Positions 19,176 to 29,205 of a stretch of DNA of 64,000 nt are shown piece by piece (position 1 is the stretch's first letter; each line of letters opens with the position of its first letter). Source of the DNA: Acidobacteriaceae bacterium (GTDB lineage Bacteria > Acidobacteriota > Terriglobia > Terriglobales > Acidobacteriaceae); assembly GCA_027452245.1 (NCBI GenBank), contig DAIDGW010000049.1, positions 1 through 64,000 of the forward strand. Reading direction: 5' to 3'. Position numbers and translations under genes: made by a program. A model generated the notes under the pieces. It saw only the letters and a list, made by a program, of their open reading frames with translations. It did no database searches and was not told the origin of the DNA.

Positions 19176-20534
19176 ATGCCGACCCCCGTGGCGAAGAACA
19201 GCGGAGCGATTCCCACCACGCTGGCCTCTCCGGGCGCGCTGCGGTTTTGGCTGGCAGTTGTGCTGATCGGCACGAGCACAGGACTGGCGGCGGCCGCGCT
19301 GACAAGATTACTGGAAGTCGTGCAGCGCATCGTCTGGCGCGGATCCGGCACGAACATCCTGCAAGCTGCCAGTCAAGCCGGGGCTTACCGGCATATCGGG
19401 GTGCTGCTGGCTGCTGGTGTTCTGACCGGCGTTGGGCAATTCATTCTCAAACAGCTCTCGAGCGGAAACGGAATCGACACGACGGCCGCAATCTGGTTCT
19501 ATGCGGGACGCATGCCCGCGCTGCGGACCCTGGGCAGCGCCGTGTTATCGATCTTTGCCGTGGGCATGGGAGCGTCGATGGGACGCGAAGGCGCGCCCAA
19601 GCAGGCGGGCGCCGTCTTTGCGAATTTCTTCGCCGATGCCGAAGATCTCTCGGACGAGCAGCGGCGGTTGCTGGTAGCCTGCGGCGCGGGTGCCGGCATG
19701 GGAGCGGCCTATGGAGTTCCGGTGGGCGGGGCGCTGTTCGCGCTGGAAGTGATGCGCGGCAAACTGGCATTGCGCTATGTGCTGCCCGCGCTGTTCGCCT
19801 CGCTGATCGCGACCGCGGTTTCCTGGGTGGGCCTGCCCGATGCGCGCACTTACAGCATCCCATCTTTTCCGTTGTCTGCTTCTGTGATTCTGTGGGCCAT
19901 CCTGGCCGCGCCCATCTTTTCGCTCGGGGCGATCCTCTACGTTCGGCTGGTGCGCTGGGCCGACAAGAACAAGCCGCACGGATGGCAGCGATTCATCGCT
20001 CCGACGGTGGTTCTTGGCGTGCTGGGAATTGTTTCAGTGCGCTATCCGCAGATACTGGGCAACGGCAAAGACTTGTCGCAGCTTCTTTTTGCGGGACAGA
20101 TCGGAGTGCGGGTGGTGCTGGCACTTCTGCTGTTGAAGCCGCTGGCTACCATCATGTGCATGCGCAGCGGCGTGCCCGGCGGCCTGTTTACGCCGTCGCT
20201 CACCTTTGGCGCCCTGCTCGGCGCTACGCTCGGACACGCCTGGAGCGCGTTATGGCCGGGCGTTCCAGCGGGATATTTCGCGTTGCTCGGCGCGGGTGCG
20301 GTTCTCTCCGCAACGACGCAGGGTCCGATTTCGGCCGTCGTCCTCGTCATGGAACTAACGGGCCGGGACCGGTCTTTCATCTTGCCGCTGATGCTGATCG
20401 CCGCCATCTCAACCCTGATCTCACGCTCGATCGATAACCGTTCAATCTACGACGCGCGCATGAGCGATGAGCAGATTGCTGCTCGCCAGAAGTTGCGCGA
20501 GCACGAATCCGGCGACATCGGAATCCCGCAGTAA
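19176..20534 (+). CDS. ClC-family chloride channel/antiporter
   Basis: GMGASMGREGAPKQAGAVF, GAAYGVPVGGALFALE, SGVPGGLFTPSLTFGALLG. Confidence 0.93.
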   Translation: MPTPVAKNSGAIPTTLASPGALRFWLAVVLIGTSTGLAAAALTRLLEVVQRIVWRGSGTNILQAASQAGAYRHIGVLLAAGVLTGVGQFILKQLSSGNGIDTTAAIWFYAGRMPALRTLGSAVLSIFAVGMGASMGREGAPKQAGAVFANFFADAEDLSDEQRRLLVACGAGAGMGAAYGVPVGGALFALEVMRGKLALRYVLPALFASLIATAVSWVGLPDARTYSIPSFPLSASVILWAILAAPIFSLGAILYVRLVRWADKNKPHGWQRFIAPTVVLGVLGIVSVRYPQILGNGKDLSQLLFAGQIGVRVVLALLLLKPLATIMCMRSGVPGGLFTPSLTFGALLGATLGHAWSALWPGVPAGYFALLGAGAVLSATTQGPISAVVLVMELTGRDRSFILPLMLIAAISTLISRSIDNRSIYDARMSDEQIAARQKLREHESGDIGIPQ

Positions 20535-20543
20535 GCATCGGCC

Positions 20544-23500
20544 TCAAAATTCCAGTTCCATCACCATTTGCACATTGCGGGGACTGCCATTGCCGAAATA
20601 GGGATTGTAGGAATCGGGCGTGCTGGTTAAACGGAAGCCGGAACCGAAAGTGGTGGACGGGTTGGCAAAGTTCGGATGGTTCCAGATATTGAAAAATTCC
20701 GCCCGCAGCCGCAACGTCCAGTCATGAGAGATCTGCTGCGACTTCACGAATGACATATCAAAGTCGTTGAGCGAGGGTCCGCTGAAGGCATTTCGTGCCA
20801 GATCTCCGTAGGTGCCTGGGACCGGCTGCCCGAAGGCTGCCGGATTCAGATACGGTCCCAGCGGATTGAAGGGCACGTAGGGATTGCCGATCAGATTGGG
20901 GCGGTCGTGAAATTCGCCCGTGCCAGAATTATCGAAGGGCAAAGTGATGTTGATCGGCCCGCCAGTCTGCAAGGTCGTAATGCCATTTACCTGCCAGTTG
21001 GAAGCGAGCATGTGCACCCAGCCGGGAACGTCGGCGGGCGCGGGCACGCGCCAGGCATAGGTGATCGTGAAGCGATGGCGGATGTCGAAGTCGGAGCGCC
21101 CGTAGTCGAGGCGCAGGTTGCGGCTGTCCTCGGGCGGTCCGTGATAAAAGCCGCCGGCTCCCGAGGCATCGTCGAGCGATTTGGAGAATGTATAGGCGGC
21201 GCGAAAAGTCAGATTGGCGGCGGAGCGCTGCGCCGAGACCTGCAGGCTGTTGTAGTTGGAATAGGCAGTCGCGGAAAGCGTGTTGATCACTCGAAACTGA
21301 GGAAATGCCGCGTAGAACGGCCGGCGAGCCTGTTCGCTCACGGGATCGGAACTTCCCGGGTTCGGCTGATTGATGTCGAGGACCACAGGCAAATCCGAGC
21401 CGCGGGTGCCGTAATAGGCGATGCGCAAAGTCTGTGGCCCGCCCAGGGATTGTTCATAGGCCAGATCGTAATCCTGATAGCGGGGGTCGGGATAATGCCG
21501 TTCCACACCAAAGACATCGAATGGCGGCTGCGGCGCTGCCGGCCCGAAGATCTGGACACCCGGGCCAAACGGTACCGGCGCGGGCGGCGTGATGGTGAAG
21601 ATTGCACTGGAACCGAGCGGATTGAATACCGGCCCGGAAAGGATCGAGTTCGAGTTATTGCTGTTGCCCATTAATTCATCGAATGGCTGGGCATTGAAAT
21701 ACATTCCCCAACCGCCGGTCAGCGTGCGCGAGCCGCCTAGTCCGAGCGCAAACGCGGCGCGGGGAGCGAAATCGGTGAGGTTCGGCTGATATTCGTGCGC
21801 GAGTCCGTTGCTGCCGACCGGTACGAGTCCGGCGCTGGGAAGAAAGTTACTCATCCGGCCTTGCTTCTCGGAGGGCACGGAGAATTGGTCGTGGCGAAGT
21901 CCAAGGGTGATCTTGAGCCTGGGCCGAACCTGCCAGCCGTCCTCCACGAAGGCCGACCAGCGGCGCTGGCGCAAATAGCGCTCGGAGTTGCCGCGCGCGA
22001 TGGTGGTTACGCCGGGAGAAGGCAGTCCGGCGAGCAGGTCCACGAGGCTGGCGATGGGGAAGTCGCTCGTGAGCTGGTTGCCGAGTTGCGAGCCATCGAA
22101 CACCATCCGCCCACGCATGCCGGTGTCGGTAAACGCGTTCTCCTGCAGCAAGGTCAAGCTGCCGCCGAACTTCCATTGATGCGCGCCGCGATTCCATGCG
22201 AGGCCATCGGAGAAGTCGTAGACATCGCTGACGCGTCCGCGGGGCAGGGAGGTGGAAGCGCCGAGATTTTCGTATTCGCCGGGCGCGATATCGATTTCCG
22301 GCAGGCCGGAATCGCGGCCGGATGTGACTCCGGTATTCAGGCCGAGAGTGGATGGATCAAAGCCAACGTCTCCGGGAAGCGTCGTCTCGTTGTAGCGCGA
22401 ATAGCCGACGCGGGCAGAGTTGATCAAGCGCGGGGAGAGCGCTCGTTGCCACTCGGCAGCGAATAACTGCACGATGTCGTGGGACTGCGAGGCATACGCC
22501 GGGAGCCGCGAGCCGCCCCCCAACCCGAATGACCCTTGGGGGAAACTTTGACGGTTTGCGCCCAAGGCGTATGAAACCGAGATGGTGTCGCGGCCCTTCT
22601 CGCCATGATCCAACTTCAGAATCATGGTGTTGCCGTCGCTGCGTCCGAGATCAGAAAAACTGAGCAGGCCCTGGCCGAGCGAGGCGGGATAGAGCGCAAG
22701 AATGGGTGAGGCGAGCGCGTTCACCGGGTGTCCGTCTGAACGAACGAGCGATGTTGCCGTGGAGATTTCCGCCTGGGTGGGAAATCGGGAGGCGAAAGTT
22801 ACGCCAACCCGCTCGTGCTGCCCTTCATAAGAGCTGAAAAAGTAGTTGTGAGGGAGCAGCGGTCCACCCAAGGTGAACCCGAATTGATTGTTGCGGAATT
22901 CAGGGCGTGGGCGCCCGTAGGCATTGTTATAGAAGTTGTTGGCGGCCAGCTTGTCGTTGTCGAAAAATTCGAACAGCGATCCGTGCAGCTTTCGCCCGCC
23001 ACGCTTGATGGTGGTGATCACGGCCGCGCCGGAAGGTCCGTACTCGGCGCCGGTGTTGGTTTGTACGTTGATTTCCTGGATGGCATCGAGCGGCAGCAGA
23101 ACGGCGGGCGCACCGAATGCGCCGCCCTGCCCGATGGCTTCGGCGCTGCGGAAGGGATCAAGATTATTCGTGCCGCTGACGATGTAGGTGTTGTAATGCT
23201 GGCGGCTGCCATTGACGGGAAACGAGCCGAACGTGCCTCCAGTGGCTCCGGCGCCGGGGACGAGAGTTTCCAGAACACCAGACGCCTGCCCGCGCACCGG
23301 AAGCGTGCGAACCTGCTCTTCGACGCCCGCGCTGCTGACTTCGGTTACGGCGTTTGAGAGCGCCCGCCGCGGATCGAGAGTGACCTGCAATTGCCGGTTG
23401 TCCCCGGGTTGGAGTGATATGCCGGCGGCTTCAATGCTGACGTATCCAGTGTGCGTCACCTGCAGGCGATAATCGCTCGCAGGTGCAAGGCGGGAAAACT

Positions 23501-23720
23501 GGAACTGTCCGAGCGCGTCGCTGACCGCGGTTGCGGTCGCCCTGGTGCTCTTTCCCTGATAAACCAGGACCTTGGCGCCCGAGATGGTACGCCCATGCGT
23601 ATCCGACACTCTGCCTCGCAGAGTGCTGGTTTCGGTCTGGCCGCCAGCCTGAATTGCAATAAAGAGGAAAAGAAGAGCCGTGACCGCGCGAATTAAAATG
23701 ACCCGCCGACGCCCGATCAA
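20544..23720 (-). CDS. TonB-dependent receptor-like outer membrane protein with N-terminal carboxypeptidase-regulatory-like domain
   Basis: STLRGRVSDTHGRTISGAKVLVYQG...; plug-like IQEINVQTNTGAEYGPSGAAVITTIKRGG; C-terminal beta strands ending MVMELEF. Confidence 0.9.
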   Translation of the reverse strand: MIGRRRVILIRAVTALLFLFIAIQAGGQTETSTLRGRVSDTHGRTISGAKVLVYQGKSTRATATAVSDALGQFQFSRLAPASDYRLQVTHTGYVSIEAAGISLQPGDNRQLQVTLDPRRALSNAVTEVSSAGVEEQVRTLPVRGQASGVLETLVPGAGATGGTFGSFPVNGSRQHYNTYIVSGTNNLDPFRSAEAIGQGGAFGAPAVLLPLDAIQEINVQTNTGAEYGPSGAAVITTIKRGGRKLHGSLFEFFDNDKLAANNFYNNAYGRPRPEFRNNQFGFTLGGPLLPHNYFFSSYEGQHERVGVTFASRFPTQAEISTATSLVRSDGHPVNALASPILALYPASLGQGLLSFSDLGRSDGNTMILKLDHGEKGRDTISVSYALGANRQSFPQGSFGLGGGSRLPAYASQSHDIVQLFAAEWQRALSPRLINSARVGYSRYNETTLPGDVGFDPSTLGLNTGVTSGRDSGLPEIDIAPGEYENLGASTSLPRGRVSDVYDFSDGLAWNRGAHQWKFGGSLTLLQENAFTDTGMRGRMVFDGSQLGNQLTSDFPIASLVDLLAGLPSPGVTTIARGNSERYLRQRRWSAFVEDGWQVRPRLKITLGLRHDQFSVPSEKQGRMSNFLPSAGLVPVGSNGLAHEYQPNLTDFAPRAAFALGLGGSRTLTGGWGMYFNAQPFDELMGNSNNSNSILSGPVFNPLGSSAIFTITPPAPVPFGPGVQIFGPAAPQPPFDVFGVERHYPDPRYQDYDLAYEQSLGGPQTLRIAYYGTRGSDLPVVLDINQPNPGSSDPVSEQARRPFYAAFPQFRVINTLSATAYSNYNSLQVSAQRSAANLTFRAAYTFSKSLDDASGAGGFYHGPPEDSRNLRLDYGRSDFDIRHRFTITYAWRVPAPADVPGWVHMLASNWQVNGITTLQTGGPINITLPFDNSGTGEFHDRPNLIGNPYVPFNPLGPYLNPAAFGQPVPGTYGDLARNAFSGPSLNDFDMSFVKSQQISHDWTLRLRAEFFNIWNHPNFANPSTTFGSGFRLTSTPDSYNPYFGNGSPRNVQMVMELEF

Positions 23721-23996
23721 TCAAGATGCCTGTATCAACTTACGAAGTGTATCGTCAAACGCTTTCTTGTGTCCTTCTGGTCTGAAGTTTTGATCATACG
23801 CAATGCATGATCCGATTAGTGATCAATGCGTGTCACGGGGCTGCTTTGTTTGCTGGCGGACTGATGCATCTCCCCGGGCAGGTCACGGGATGTTGAAGAT
23901 GACGACGGGGTGTATACTCCTTGCGTTTTGCGTCGTGCGAAACAGGGCCCCCACCAGTTACTTCCTCACCATCTTCACAATTGAAGGAGCGATCGC

Positions 23997-26021
23997 ATGA
24001 CTGGACGGCATGCACTGGCAGTCGCTGTAGCAGCGGTTGCGGTAGGCCTGAGTCAGGCAGCGAGCCAAGCGGCGAAGCAGGCTCCCCTATTTACCACGGA
24101 GCAAGTGGCGCAAGGCAAGATGCTCTATGCCACGAACTGTTCCGCATGTCATGGCGAAACGCTGCAGGGCGGAGCGGCACGCGCACTGGCCGGTCCTGCA
24201 TTTGCAGCCCGGTGGAAGTCGGGCTGGGGCGATTCAAAGTTGACGGTGGATGACCTCGATTTCATCATCCGCACTACTATGCCCAAGGGATCGCCGGGAA
24301 AGATGCGTCCCGAGGAGTACACTGCGGTGCTGACCTACATCCTGCAGCAGAACGGGTATGCAGCGGGAGGCTCCTCTCCGCTGCAGGCAGGCTCGGCGCG
24401 CATGAAGCAGGCGCGACTGCAATTCGGCGTGCCTCTAGAAATCGCGGACGCCCCGCCTCCGCTGCGAGTGGCCGGGGACCCGGCCGCCGTGCCGAAAAGG
24501 GGCGGGCCAACCCAGGAAGAACTCACTCAGGCTGCGAGTTCGACGCGCAATTGGCTCTATCACAACCACGACTACTCCGGCACGCGCTATGTCGCACTGG
24601 ATCAGATCAATGCGGAAAACGCCAGCCAACTCAGGCCCGTTTGCGTCTTCCAGGTGGGGGACGAAGGAAATTTCCAGACCGGTCCGATCGTATATCAAGG
24701 GACGATGTATATCACAACCAACCGCAGCACGCTGGCCTTGAACGCCACTAATTGCCGTCCGAAGTGGCGTTACGCGTGGGTGCCGCGCGCGGCTGACGTA
24801 TGGCCCAGCAACCGCGGCGTGGCCCTCAAAGATGGCTATCTGGTTCGGGGAACATCCGATGGATATCTTTTAGCTCTCAATGCAGACACCGGCGCATTGG
24901 TATGGGCGGTGAAGGCGGCAGACGCGGACCAGGGCGAGACCTTCACCATGGCGCCGCTGATATTCGAAGACCTTGTTTTGATCGGACCGGCGGGCAGCGA
25001 GAATGGCATCTCCGGTTGGGTAGGCGCGTTCCGTTTGCGGGACGGTTCGCCAGTATGGAAATTTCAAACCGTGCCGGGAGCCACTCTCGCCGGTTCCCCA
25101 TCCTGGGGCAATCCCCAGAAAATCAGAATCGGCGGCGGGTCTGTGTGGACGCCGTTCTCCTTGGACGCAGAGAAAGGTCAGCTATTCGTGGCGGTCACCA
25201 ATCCCGCGCCCGATTTGCCTGAGAACCTGCGCCCCGGCGATAACCGCTACACAAATTCAGTCGTCGTTTTGGATGTTCACACCGGCAAGTTGCTGTGGTA
25301 CCGCCAGATGGTCCCGAACGATTCTCACGATTGGGATCTGACCCAAGTGAGCCCGTTGTTCGCGGGAACGATTCATGGGAAGGAAACTCCCGTCCTGACC
25401 ACCGTGGGGAAAGACGGCATCCTGCGCACGGTCAGCCGGGAGAATCACGACGTCCTGTTTTCGACTCCCGTCACTACCCTCAAGAATGTCGATGTGCCCG
25501 TCTCGACCAAAGCTTCCGAAGCCTGCCCGGGAGCGCTGGGCGGGGTGGAATGGAACGGGCCCGCACTCAACCCGGGATTGAACATGCTCTATGTCAACGC
25601 GGTCGACTGGTGCATGACATTCACCAGCGCAGAGAAAGTGAGGAACATTCCCGGGCGCATGTATATGGGTGGCACCGTGGAGTTCGCCTCCCATTCCCAG
25701 GGATGGCTGACCGCGATTGACGCTTCCACGGGGGCGGTCCAATGGAAGTATCAATCGAAGCGGCCCATGATCTCGGCGGTCACCACTACGAAAGGAAACG
25801 TGCTATTCACGGGCGAGCTGGATGGAGACTTCCTGACCCTGGATGCGCATACCGGCAAGGTGCTTTACCGGTTCAACACGGGCGGAGGTATCGGCGGCGG
25901 AATCGTTACCTACGACGAGGCCGGAAAGCAGTATGTGGCCGTCATGTCCGGCCATCCATCGAATTTCTGGTCGAGCGAGATCGCCGGCGCGCCCACGGTA
26001 TTTCTGTTTGCCTTGCCGTAA
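23997..26021 (+). CDS. PQQ-dependent dehydrogenase with N-terminal cytochrome c domain
   Basis: CSACH heme motif; beta-propeller W-motifs; GSENGISG, TNPAPD, RPGDNRYTNSVVVLD, HDWDLTQ. Confidence 0.92.
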   Translation: MTGRHALAVAVAAVAVGLSQAASQAAKQAPLFTTEQVAQGKMLYATNCSACHGETLQGGAARALAGPAFAARWKSGWGDSKLTVDDLDFIIRTTMPKGSPGKMRPEEYTAVLTYILQQNGYAAGGSSPLQAGSARMKQARLQFGVPLEIADAPPPLRVAGDPAAVPKRGGPTQEELTQAASSTRNWLYHNHDYSGTRYVALDQINAENASQLRPVCVFQVGDEGNFQTGPIVYQGTMYITTNRSTLALNATNCRPKWRYAWVPRAADVWPSNRGVALKDGYLVRGTSDGYLLALNADTGALVWAVKAADADQGETFTMAPLIFEDLVLIGPAGSENGISGWVGAFRLRDGSPVWKFQTVPGATLAGSPSWGNPQKIRIGGGSVWTPFSLDAEKGQLFVAVTNPAPDLPENLRPGDNRYTNSVVVLDVHTGKLLWYRQMVPNDSHDWDLTQVSPLFAGTIHGKETPVLTTVGKDGILRTVSRENHDVLFSTPVTTLKNVDVPVSTKASEACPGALGGVEWNGPALNPGLNMLYVNAVDWCMTFTSAEKVRNIPGRMYMGGTVEFASHSQGWLTAIDASTGAVQWKYQSKRPMISAVTTTKGNVLFTGELDGDFLTLDAHTGKVLYRFNTGGGIGGGIVTYDEAGKQYVAVMSGHPSNFWSSEIAGAPTVFLFALP

Positions 26022-26029
26022 GGTGTTGC

Positions 26030-27241
26030 TCACGACCCGACCGATGTAGCACTCCTCGGCTCGGCCAGGGCGGGCGTCTGGGACGATCCCGCCTGGCCCC
26101 AGCGGCTGCGCAGGAAGCGATTCGCCGGCTCCGAATACAGGTTGGCGACGCCGGCCCCGAGCAGTCCCGCAACCAAAATGGCGGAACCGAACAGAACAGG
26201 CACGCCGCGCATGGGCTTGCCGGCACGAAGAAACAGGTCAAATAAGCTGAACACGACGAACATATGGGTCAGGTAGATTTCATAGCTGTACCGGCCCATC
26301 CGCAGGAGTGGTGCCAACATCCTCGGGCTTCTCCATTCGATTTGAGTTGTGCCGGCGATGAACAGGCAGGTCCCCAGGCCTAGAGCGGTGAAGTTCAGCC
26401 CGGTTTTGCCCAGCCAGTCCCGATACGCCTGCCAGGAAAATATGAGGCTAGCAGAAAGGACCACAGTCCCTGCGATCCCAGCCGCCAAAGCCGCCCGCCG
26501 CGAGAAGGTTCTGCGTGACATGAACAAAGCTGTGAGGCACCCCAAGGCGATTCCTTCCATGCCTCCCAGATAGGAATAATCTTCCGCGATCCAGTTGCCA
26601 CGCGCGAATACGGTGCGGCCAAACGGACCAAGGATCACAAAAACGAAAAGCAGGCCCGGCAGCGCGATATTGCGACGGAATAACCTCTTGCCGCCGAGCA
26701 GCAGACACGCCAAGGGAAAGAAGAGATAGAACATCTCTTCAATCGAAAGCGACCACAGGATGTCCCAGTTGCCGGGCAAATACCCGCGGTGAATTTCCAA
26801 CTCGTTCACGTGGAGGGTCAACGCGGCCAGGAGGGCACGCCCCAGTCCGCCTGTCTTCGTCGTGACTACGTAATGCTGCACGCCCGCAAAGTGCAGAGTG
26901 CAGAGAACCGCAAGCAGCAGAAACAGGAGCGGCGCGATACGCGCAAACCGAAACACGTAGAAGCCGCGCAGGGAAACCCGGGGCAGCGATCCCCAGCGCC
27001 GGATGGTAATCGAGGTGATGAGAAACCCGGAGATGACAAAAAACATCTGCACCCCGAGTTGGGCGTTCCACACCAGAATGTGCACCAGCTGCGCAGGGAG
27101 CAATGTGGTATAGGCAACATCCGCACCGCGCAGGCGGATGTTGATGTGGTTCATCAGAACGAAAAAGATGGAAAGCCCGCGGAGCAGGTCGATGCCATCA
27201 AGGCGCTTCCGCACATCTGCTTGGGACCTCGAACCACCCAT
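26030..27241 (-). CDS. Acyltransferase family 3 membrane protein
   Basis: RLDGIDLLRGLSIFFVLMNH; FFVISGFLITS; WSLSIEEMFYLFFPL. Confidence 0.93.
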   Translation of the reverse strand: MGGSRSQADVRKRLDGIDLLRGLSIFFVLMNHINIRLRGADVAYTTLLPAQLVHILVWNAQLGVQMFFVISGFLITSITIRRWGSLPRVSLRGFYVFRFARIAPLLFLLLAVLCTLHFAGVQHYVVTTKTGGLGRALLAALTLHVNELEIHRGYLPGNWDILWSLSIEEMFYLFFPLACLLLGGKRLFRRNIALPGLLFVFVILGPFGRTVFARGNWIAEDYSYLGGMEGIALGCLTALFMSRRTFSRRAALAAGIAGTVVLSASLIFSWQAYRDWLGKTGLNFTALGLGTCLFIAGTTQIEWRSPRMLAPLLRMGRYSYEIYLTHMFVVFSLFDLFLRAGKPMRGVPVLFGSAILVAGLLGAGVANLYSEPANRFLRSRWGQAGSSQTPALAEPRSATSVGS

Positions 27242-27702
27242 GTCTCATTGTGCCTCGAAGTCGCTGGTGCGAATGGAATCTGCCTGCCAAGGAAACCTGA
27301 TTGTCACTAGATTAGTGCCCAAGGAAATTTATAGGGCACCCAGGCGCCGGAACGATGTTGCACCCGGATGCGTACCACCTAGCATCCTGATCTGGAAGAT
27401 GAGGTTCATGAGCCTGCACAGAACGTGCAGCCGTTTCTGACAGTAGTTCCGACGACTTTGGGTTCTCTCTCGATGCGCAATCCAACCACCGGCCGATAGG
27501 GGGAGTTGCGTCGCAGTGCTTGCGGCCGCGATACCGTGCAATCGGATCGGCTTTCTCAACCGCGCACATTATCTAACGCCAAGAGGTTTGACACTGTTTT
27601 GCGCTGCCTCTTAGAATCGAAAGAGAAGTGACGGTCAGCCTGTCTCTTCGGAAGCGGGAATGTTTCCACCACCTCCCGCCTTTTCCCGTTCAGTCTTCGC
27701 AT

Positions 27703-27779
27703 GGCGGTGTAGCTCAGGTGGTTAGAGCGACGGTCTCATAATCCGTAGGTCGCTGGTTCGAGTCCAGCCGCCGCCACCA
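27703..27779 (+). tRNA. tRNA-Met (anticodon CAT), with encoded CCA
   Basis: GGCGGTGTAGCTCAGGTGGTTAGAGCGACGGTCTCATAATCCGTAGGTCGCTGGTTCGAGTCCAGCCGCCGCCACCA folds as a cloverleaf; elongator Met vs Ile2 not strictly resolved. Confidence 0.93.
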
Positions 27780-27976
27780 GGATTCAAAGCTCCGACCCCA
27801 AGGTTTGCAACCAACTGTCTCGATCCTGTACATGGTCCAGAGAACGGAAGATTCTGGGACAAACCCTCTAGTTTCTCGAACGTTTACAAAATGGACGACT
27901 TCCGTCCGAATTCCGAGCTGCGTCGGCTTTGGCAGAACGCGTGCACTCTCCTGATCGTGTTCGCAGAGGTATACCC

Positions 27977-28381
27977 ATGAGCAGCATTCAGATCATTCAT
28001 GAACAGATAGCAGCCAGTATTCAGGCCGAACGCCGCCAATTTCAACGCGTCAGAGCAGCGGTCCAGATCGAATTGAAAATCGAAGGCACCAATGTACCGA
28101 TTCGTGTCGAAACTTCGGATATTTCAGAAGGTGGCTGCTACGTTGAAATGCCCCTGACGCTGCCGAAAGACGCCAAGCTGCAAATTCTGCTGTGGCTGGG
28201 ACAGGACAAACTCGTGTTTTCGGGGCGCGTTGCGACCAGTCACCCACAATTCGGAAATGGTATTGAGTTCTGCACGCTTTCCCAGGATTGTACCCGGAAG
28301 CTGGTTCAGTACATTGACAGGGAGCGATTGGTGAGCGACTCCGCAACCTCCCCGGCTGCGGCAGTGTCGCTGATTGTGTAA
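27977..28381 (+). CDS. Stand-alone PilZ domain protein
   Basis: RRQFQR (RxxxR) and DISEGG (D/NxSxxG) c-di-GMP-binding signatures. Confidence 0.9.
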   Translation: MSSIQIIHEQIAASIQAERRQFQRVRAAVQIELKIEGTNVPIRVETSDISEGGCYVEMPLTLPKDAKLQILLWLGQDKLVFSGRVATSHPQFGNGIEFCTLSQDCTRKLVQYIDRERLVSDSATSPAAAVSLIV

Positions 28382-28551
28382 CGATCGACTTACCGAATGC
28401 CTGCTGATGCTTTGCCCTGATAAGGGAAGCCTCGAACGTGCCGGTGCGAGGACGAGTCCGGGTGTTTCGTTCAAGGTTCGTTAAAACTCTTTTTCGGATT
28501 TGCCTAAGAGCGCAGGAGCGGATTACACGGAAAACTCCGCCGCAGTGTTTG

Positions 28552-29205
28552 CTATCGCGGAGCAACCAGGCAGTGATTTACCGCGTGCACAGAAAGCATG
28601 ATCCGATTCTGCACACCTACCTTGCGCATGAGTTTCGCCACATGCGCTTTCACCGTGCGAACCTCGATACCCAAGGGTATTGCGATTTCTTTGTTTGACC
28701 GTCCCGCAACAAGCATTTCCAGCACCTCTTGTTCGCGGCTCGTAAAATCAACCCTGCCGCTGATCCGGCCGCCGTAACCGGTGGAACGATCTACAAATTT
28801 GGCGAGCACTCTTCGCGGCGCCCAAATGAGTCCTTCGCTCACTATCCGGATCGCATTCACGAACTCTGAGGCCACGGCGGCTTCGTCGACATAACCCTTT
28901 GCCCCGATCGACAATGCCTCCAGCATGTTCTCGTCATCGCCACCCTGGCCAGTCACGATGACTCCGAGATTCGGATTCGCCAATCTCAGCTGTTGCAGAA
29001 TTCCGGATAACGCCTGTGAGTTTCGTCGCGCGACGATCATGACCTGGAATTCCGAGGCCCGTCCGATTTCGCCTAGCGACAATGACTGCAAATCTAGGTC
29101 ATCCTGCCCTCCCATTAGCGCGCGAAAACCCGCGATGCGCAAAGGATCGGCTTCCAAGATTCCGACATGAATGCAAGCTTGTTGTTTAGGATTGCGAGTT
29201 TTCAT
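28552..29205 (-). CDS. LuxR/NarL-type response regulator with atypical receiver
   Basis: C-terminal HTH FTSREQEVLEMLVAGRSNKEIAIPLGIEVRTVKAHVAKLMRKVGV; receiver-like N-terminus lacking the usual phospho-Asp. Confidence 0.88.
   Translation of the reverse strand: MKTRNPKQQACIHVGILEADPLRIAGFRALMGGQDDLDLQSLSLGEIGRASEFQVMIVARRNSQALSGILQQLRLANPNLGVIVTGQGGDDENMLEALSIGAKGYVDEAAVASEFVNAIRIVSEGLIWAPRRVLAKFVDRSTGYGGRISGRVDFTSREQEVLEMLVAGRSNKEIAIPLGIEVRTVKAHVAKLMRKVGVQNRIMLSVHAVNHCLVAPR

Noticed and set aside
27703-27976. Possible integrative element at the tRNA-Met 3' end
   Set aside because: No integrase, no repeat of the tRNA 3' end seen, and flanking genes look ordinary
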